From NCBI RefSeq assembly GCF_014269025.2, contig NZ_CP077094.1:310001-374000 (forward strand): a DNA stretch of 64,000 nt, written 5' to 3'. Positions 59,802-64,000 of this stretch are shown one piece after another. The DNA comes from Pseudomonas promysalinigenes. GTDB lineage: Bacteria > Pseudomonadota > Gammaproteobacteria > Pseudomonadales > Pseudomonadaceae. Position 1 is the first letter of the stretch. Each line of letters opens with the position of its first letter. The position numbers were made by a program, and so were the translations under genes. The notes beneath the pieces are model-generated. The model searched no databases, had not been told where the DNA came from, and saw only the letters and a list, made by a program, of their open reading frames with translations.

Positions 59802-62735
59802 ATGCGCCTGCCTTTGCCGCCCGCACTGCCTGTTTCACTGCAACCGTTGGTCGTACGCAATCAGCAGTTTTTGAGCGATGCGGTGGCGGGCCACGCTGAA
59901 CTCGACCTGCAATCGTGGTCTGCGCTGCACCGCCAGCAGTTCGACCAAGTGGCCGCCGCCAGTGACTTCGTGCTGGGCCTGGCACAACGCGAGCCGACGA
60001 TGCTGTTCGCCCTGCTCGCCAGCGGTGAGCTGGATCGCCGGTACGCGCCCGGCGAGCTGCGTGGGCACGTTAGCGCTGCGGCCCAGGCCGCGCAAAGCGA
60101 AGAGGAACTGGCGCGTAACCTGCGCCGCGAGCGCAACCGCCAGCAACTGCGCATCATCTGGCGTGACATCACCCGCCAGGCCGAGCTGGGCGAAACCTGC
60201 CGCGACCTGTCCGACCTTGCCGACGCCGCCATCGACGAAGCCTACCAATGGCTGTACCCGCGCCACTGCCAGCAGTTCGGCACCCCCATCGGCAACCGCA
60301 GCGGTCAGGCACAGCATATGGTGGTGCTGGGCATGGGCAAGTTGGGGGCGGTGGAATTGAACCTGTCGTCGGACATCGACCTGATCTTCGCCTTCCCAGA
60401 GGGCGGCGAGACACAAGGGGTCAAGCGTTCGCTGGACAACCAGGAATTTTTCACCCGCCTTGGCCAACGCCTGATCAAAGCCCTGGACCCGGTCACCGTC
60501 GACGGTTTCGTGTTCCGGGTCGACATGCGCCTGCGCCCCTACGGCTCGGCCGGCGCGCTGGTGCTGAGCTTCAATGCGCTGGAGCAGTATTACCAGGACC
60601 AGGGCCGCGACTGGGAGCGTTACGCGATGATCAAGGCGCGGGTAGTGGCCGGTGACCAGGCTGCTGGCGCCCAGTTGCAAGAGATGCTGCGCCCGTTCGT
60701 GTACCGGCGCTACCTCGACTTCTCGGCCATCGAAGCGCTGCGCACCATGAAGCAGCTGATTCAGCAGGAGGTTCGGCGCAAGGGCATGGCCGACAACATC
60801 AAGCTGGGCGCTGGCGGCATCCGCGAAGTCGAGTTCATCGCCCAGGCCTTCCAGCTGATCCACGGTGGTCGCGACCTGAGCCTGCAGCAGCGGCCGCTGC
60901 TCAAGGTGCTGGCGACACTGGAAGGCCAGGGTTACCTGCCGCCTGCGGTGGTGGCAGAGCTGCGCGAAGGCTATGAGTTTCTGCGCTACACCGAGCACGC
61001 CATCCAGGCCATTGCCGACCGGCAGACGCAGATGCTGCCGGAGGATGAGCTGGACCGGGAGCGTGTCGCTTACATGCTCGGCTTTACCGATTGGCAAAGT
61101 TTTCATGCACAACTGATGCATTGGCGAACCCGCGTGGATTGGCACTTCCGCCAGGTCATCGCCGACCCGGACGAGGATGAAGGCGAAGGCGAGCTGGTGG
61201 TGGGTGGCGAATGGTCGCCGCTGTGGGAGCAGGCCCAGGATGAAGAGGCGGCTGGCCGACAGTTGCAAGAGGCCGGCTTCGAACAGCCGGCCGAGGCCCT
61301 GCGCCGCCTGGCCGCTCTGCGTGCCAGCCCGCAATTGCGCTCGATGCAGCGCATCGGCCGTGAGCGGTTGGATGCCTTCATCCCCCGTCTGCTGGCCCAG
61401 GCGGTCGAGCACGACAACCCCGACCTAGTGCTCGAACGCGTGTTACCACTGGTCGAGGCCGTGGCGCGGCGCTCGGCCTATCTGGTTCTGCTTACCGAAA
61501 ACCCCGGCGCCTTGCGCCGCTTGCTGACCCTGTGCGCGGCCAGCCCGTGGATCGCCGAACAGATCGCCCGCTATCCATTGCTGCTCGATGAGCTGCTCAA
61601 CGAGGGCCGCCTGTTCAGCCCACCGTTGGCGCCGGAGCTGGCTGCCGAGTTGCGCGAGCGGCTGACACGCATCCCCGAGGATGACCTGGAACAGCAGATG
61701 GAAGCGTTGCGTCATTTCAAGCTGGCCCACAGCCTGCGGGTGGCGGCATCGGAAATCAGCGGCAACCTACCTTTGATGAAAGTCAGCGATTACCTGACTT
61801 GGCTGGCCGAAGCGATTCTCGACCAGGTGCTCGCCCTGGCTTGGCGCCAGACCGTGGCCCGCCACGGCCAGCCCAAGCGCAGCGATGGCAGTTTGTGCGA
61901 CCCAGGCTTCGTCATCATCGGCTACGGCAAGGTTGGCGGGCTGGAGCTGGGCCATGGTTCGGACCTGGACCTGGTGTTCATCCACGATGGTGACCCGCAA
62001 GCAGAGACCGATGGCGCCAAGCCCATCGACAGCGCGCAATTCTTCACCCGCCTGGGCCAGCGCATCATCCACCTGCTGACCACCCAGACCAACTCTGGCC
62101 AGCTGTACGAGGTCGACATGCGTCTGCGCCCGTCCGGCGCCGCGGGGCTGCTGGTCAGTTCGCTGGGGGCGTTCGAGCGCTATCAGCAGAACGAGGCCTG
62201 GACCTGGGAGCATCAGGCGCTGGTGCGCGCCCGTGTGCTGGTGGGCTGCGAGCAAGTGGCCAAGGGCTTCGAGGCCGTGCGCGCCAAGGTTCTGGGCCAG
62301 CCCCGCGACCTTGCCAAGTTGCGCGGCGAAGTGAGTGAGATGCGCGCCAAGATGCGTGACAACCTCGGCACCAAAGCCACCGCAGCAGGCACCGCTGCCA
62401 ATGCCTTCGATGCCGGCATGGCGTTCGACATCAAGCAGGATGCCGGCGGTATCGTCGATATCGAATTTATGGTGCAATACGCCGCTTTGGCCTGGTCACA
62501 CGAGCACCCGGCCATACTTCGATGGACCGATAACATCCGCATTCTGGAGGAGCTGGAGCAGGCAGGTTTGATGCCGGCCAGTGACGCGGTACTGTTGCGT
62601 GAGGTGTACAAGGCGTTCCGCTCGGCGTCGCACCGCCAGGCCCTGCAGAAGCAGGCCGGGGTGATCGATGCGGCGCAGTTTGCCGATGAGCGGCGCCAGG
62701 TGCGGCGGATCTGGGGTGAATTGGGTTTGACCTGA
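59802..62735 (+). CDS. glnE: Glutamine synthetase adenylyltransferase/adenylyl-removing enzyme
   Basis: A 977-residue bifunctional enzyme controlling glutamine synthetase by adenylylation and its removal. Two nucleotidyltransferase domains are seen: the N-terminal GMGKLGAVELNLSSDIDLIF (about residue 178-197, SDxD metal site) and the C-terminal GYGKVGGLELGHGSDLDLVF (about 707-726). Helical GlnD-like regulatory segments lie between, including IKLGAGGIREVEFIAQAFQL and the later DIKQDAGGIVDIEFMVQYAA. The length fits. It is divergent from aceE, as in other pseudomonads. Confidence 0.96.
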   Translation: MRLPLPPALPVSLQPLVVRNQQFLSDAVAGHAELDLQSWSALHRQQFDQVAAASDFVLGLAQREPTMLFALLASGELDRRYAPGELRGHVSAAAQAAQSEEELARNLRRERNRQQLRIIWRDITRQAELGETCRDLSDLADAAIDEAYQWLYPRHCQQFGTPIGNRSGQAQHMVVLGMGKLGAVELNLSSDIDLIFAFPEGGETQGVKRSLDNQEFFTRLGQRLIKALDPVTVDGFVFRVDMRLRPYGSAGALVLSFNALEQYYQDQGRDWERYAMIKARVVAGDQAAGAQLQEMLRPFVYRRYLDFSAIEALRTMKQLIQQEVRRKGMADNIKLGAGGIREVEFIAQAFQLIHGGRDLSLQQRPLLKVLATLEGQGYLPPAVVAELREGYEFLRYTEHAIQAIADRQTQMLPEDELDRERVAYMLGFTDWQSFHAQLMHWRTRVDWHFRQVIADPDEDEGEGELVVGGEWSPLWEQAQDEEAAGRQLQEAGFEQPAEALRRLAALRASPQLRSMQRIGRERLDAFIPRLLAQAVEHDNPDLVLERVLPLVEAVARRSAYLVLLTENPGALRRLLTLCAASPWIAEQIARYPLLLDELLNEGRLFSPPLAPELAAELRERLTRIPEDDLEQQMEALRHFKLAHSLRVAASEISGNLPLMKVSDYLTWLAEAILDQVLALAWRQTVARHGQPKRSDGSLCDPGFVIIGYGKVGGLELGHGSDLDLVFIHDGDPQAETDGAKPIDSAQFFTRLGQRIIHLLTTQTNSGQLYEVDMRLRPSGAAGLLVSSLGAFERYQQNEAWTWEHQALVRARVLVGCEQVAKGFEAVRAKVLGQPRDLAKLRGEVSEMRAKMRDNLGTKATAAGTAANAFDAGMAFDIKQDAGGIVDIEFMVQYAALAWSHEHPAILRWTDNIRILEELEQAGLMPASDAVLLREVYKAFRSASHRQALQKQAGVIDAAQFADERRQVRRIWGELGLT

Positions 62736-62749
62736 GCACACCGCAGCGC

Positions 62750-62837
62750 TTGTGGGGGCGGGTTTACCTGCGAAGAAGGCACCGCGGTGCCTGGCACGGG
62801 CTTGGCCCGTGTTGGCGGGGCAACCCGCTCCCACGGG
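62750..62837. repeat. Inverted pair of REP elements between glnE and waaF
   Basis: Two REP units face each other: TGTGGGGGCGGGTTTACCTG (from 62751) and GGCGGGGCAACCCGCTCCCA (62815-62834). The inner segment GCACCGCGGTGC and GGCACGGGCTTGGCCCGTG adds further hairpins. Downstream of glnE it may act as an end-of-operon structure. Confidence 0.8.
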
Positions 62838-62955
62838 CTGCGATCAGCCAGGGATCTGCCCGAGTGGTACACTGTCCGCCACATAGCCTGAATATAAAGA
62901 GGGGAGGCCAGGCTTTACGCAGCCTGTAGCCTCCCCGAGCGTTTCTGGACTAAGC

Positions 62956-64000
62956 ATGAGAATACTGATCATTGGCCCCAGCTGGGTCGGCGACATGGTA
63001 ATGGCGCAAACCCTGTTCCAGTGCCTGAAACAGCAGCATCCGGACTGCGTGATCGACGTGCTGGCACCCGAGTGGAGTCGGCCGATCCTCGAGCGCATGC
63101 CCGAGGTGCGCCAGGCCTTGAGCTTCCCGCTCGGCCACGGCGCGCTAGAGTTGGCAACCCGCCGGCGCATCGGCAAGTCCCTGGCTGGCCAGTACGACCA
63201 GGCCATCCTGCTGCCCAACTCCATGAAGTCGGCATTGGTACCGTTCTTTGCCGGCATTGCCAAACGCACGGGCTGGCGCGGTGAAATGCGTTTCGGCCTG
63301 CTCAACGACGTGCGCAAGCTGGACAAGGCCCGCTATCCGCTGATGATCGAGCGCTTCATGGCATTGGCCTACGCGCCGGGTGCCGAGTTGCCGCAGCCGT
63401 ATCCACGGCCACGCCTGCAGATCCAGGCGCAAAGCCGCGAGGCGGCACTGGCCAAGTTCGGCCTGGCGCTGGATCGCCCGTTGCTGGCGCTATGCCCTGG
63501 CGCCGAGTTCGGCGAGGCCAAGCGTTGGCCCGCCGAGCACTACGCCACTGTGGCCGAGGCAATGATCCGCCAAGGCTGGCAAGTGTGGCTGTTCGGCTCG
63601 AAGAACGACCACCCAGTGGGGGAGCAGATCCGCGAGCGGCTCATTCCAGGGCTGCGTGAGGAGTCGTATAACCTGGCCGGGGAAACCTCGTTGGCCGAGG
63701 CCATCGACCTGATGTCCTGCGCCGATGCCGTGGTGTCCAACGACTCGGGCCTGATGCACGTGGCTGCCGCGCTGAACCGCCCGTTGGTCGCGGTATATGG
63801 CTCTACCTCACCAGGCTTTACGCCGCCTTTGGCCGAGCAAGTGGAAGTGGTACGCACCGGCATCGAGTGCAGCCCTTGCTTCGACCGCACCTGCCGCTTC
63901 GGCCATTACAACTGCCTGCGCCTGCTGGAGCCTGGCAGGGTGATTGCCGCATTGCACAGCCTGGGTGGGCCGAACCTGATCGATGCCGTGGCAGAGGTCG
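62956..64000 (+). CDS. waaF: ADP-heptose:LPS heptosyltransferase II, 5' part
   Basis: The first 348 codons are present; the gene runs off the right edge near its C-terminus. It is a GT9 glycosyltransferase adding the second heptose to the LPS inner core. It starts MRILIIGPSWVGDMVMAQTL, with LPNSMKSALVPFFAGIAKRT in the acceptor half, and the donor-site ALCPGAEFGEAKRWPAEHYA, WQVWLFGSKNDHP and SCADAVVSNDSGLMHVAAAL, all typical of WaaF. It follows glnE after a REP pair. In P. aeruginosa ilvE lies between the two genes; here it does not. Confidence 0.93.
   Translation, partial: MRILIIGPSWVGDMVMAQTLFQCLKQQHPDCVIDVLAPEWSRPILERMPEVRQALSFPLGHGALELATRRRIGKSLAGQYDQAILLPNSMKSALVPFFAGIAKRTGWRGEMRFGLLNDVRKLDKARYPLMIERFMALAYAPGAELPQPYPRPRLQIQAQSREAALAKFGLALDRPLLALCPGAEFGEAKRWPAEHYATVAEAMIRQGWQVWLFGSKNDHPVGEQIRERLIPGLREESYNLAGETSLAEAIDLMSCADAVVSNDSGLMHVAAALNRPLVAVYGSTSPGFTPPLAEQVEVVRTGIECSPCFDRTCRFGHYNCLRLLEPGRVIAALHSLGGPNLIDAVAEV

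Noticed and set aside
62790..62805. Sigma-54-like TGGCACGGGCTTGGC before waaF
   Set aside because: It lies inside the REP pair and has TGGC rather than TTGC at -12; repeat-derived symmetry explains the match.

Overview
The window is a GC-rich chromosomal segment whose gene order (cbcX, sdaA, gbdR, carnitine genes, dgcAB, gbcAB, glyA, soxBDAG, purU, fdhA; then msrA, a DipA-type protein, aceFE, glnE, waaF) and whose REP-type repeats (consensus around TGTGGGAGCGGG..CCCGCGAAG) point to a Pseudomonas of the P. putida group. No rRNA or tRNA gene was seen.

Positions 1-38770 are mainly a quaternary-amine catabolic region. Carnitine is taken up (CaiX) and converted to glycine betaine (CdhA, CdhC, CdhB) under CdhR. 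Glycine betaine is demethylated by GbcAB, dimethylglycine by DgcAB with a dedicated ETF pair, and sarcosine by SoxBDAG. GlyA and SdaA turn glycine into serine and then pyruvate. PurU and FdhA handle the one-carbon units. GbdR is the main regulator; its gene carries a good sigma-54 type promoter. Interspersed are a dipeptidase, a V4R-like protein, a second ZapA/ZapB-like pair, a chemoreceptor, a threonine aldolase and several unknown genes.

Two patches look accessory. Positions 19175-21677 hold a cluster of DnaA-box-like sites followed by two orphan RHS-core genes. Positions 38771-40207 hold a decayed RHS-orphan remnant beside an intact relative. Three copies of a 221-bp, almost fully palindromic repeat lie at 27.3, 41.0 and 54.8 kb.

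Positions 41381-48925 contain the most interesting locus: an APC permease, a GlxA/FtrA-type regulator, a monovalent cation:proton antiporter, then a probable operon of a HalD/BesD-family Fe(II)/2-oxoglutarate enzyme with the halogenase-type HxG signature, a BesC-like haem-oxygenase-fold diiron protein, a RarD/EamA transporter and an extra aspartate-semialdehyde dehydrogenase paralogue. This suggests a small pathway making and exporting a chlorinated or otherwise modified amino acid.

Positions 48935-64000 are housekeeping: an acyltransferase, a retropepsin-like periplasmic protein, a GST, MsrA, a DipA-like c-di-GMP phosphodiesterase, pyruvate dehydrogenase E2 and E1, GlnE and the start of WaaF. 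Assignments rest on reading motifs and remembered gene order; no database search was run.
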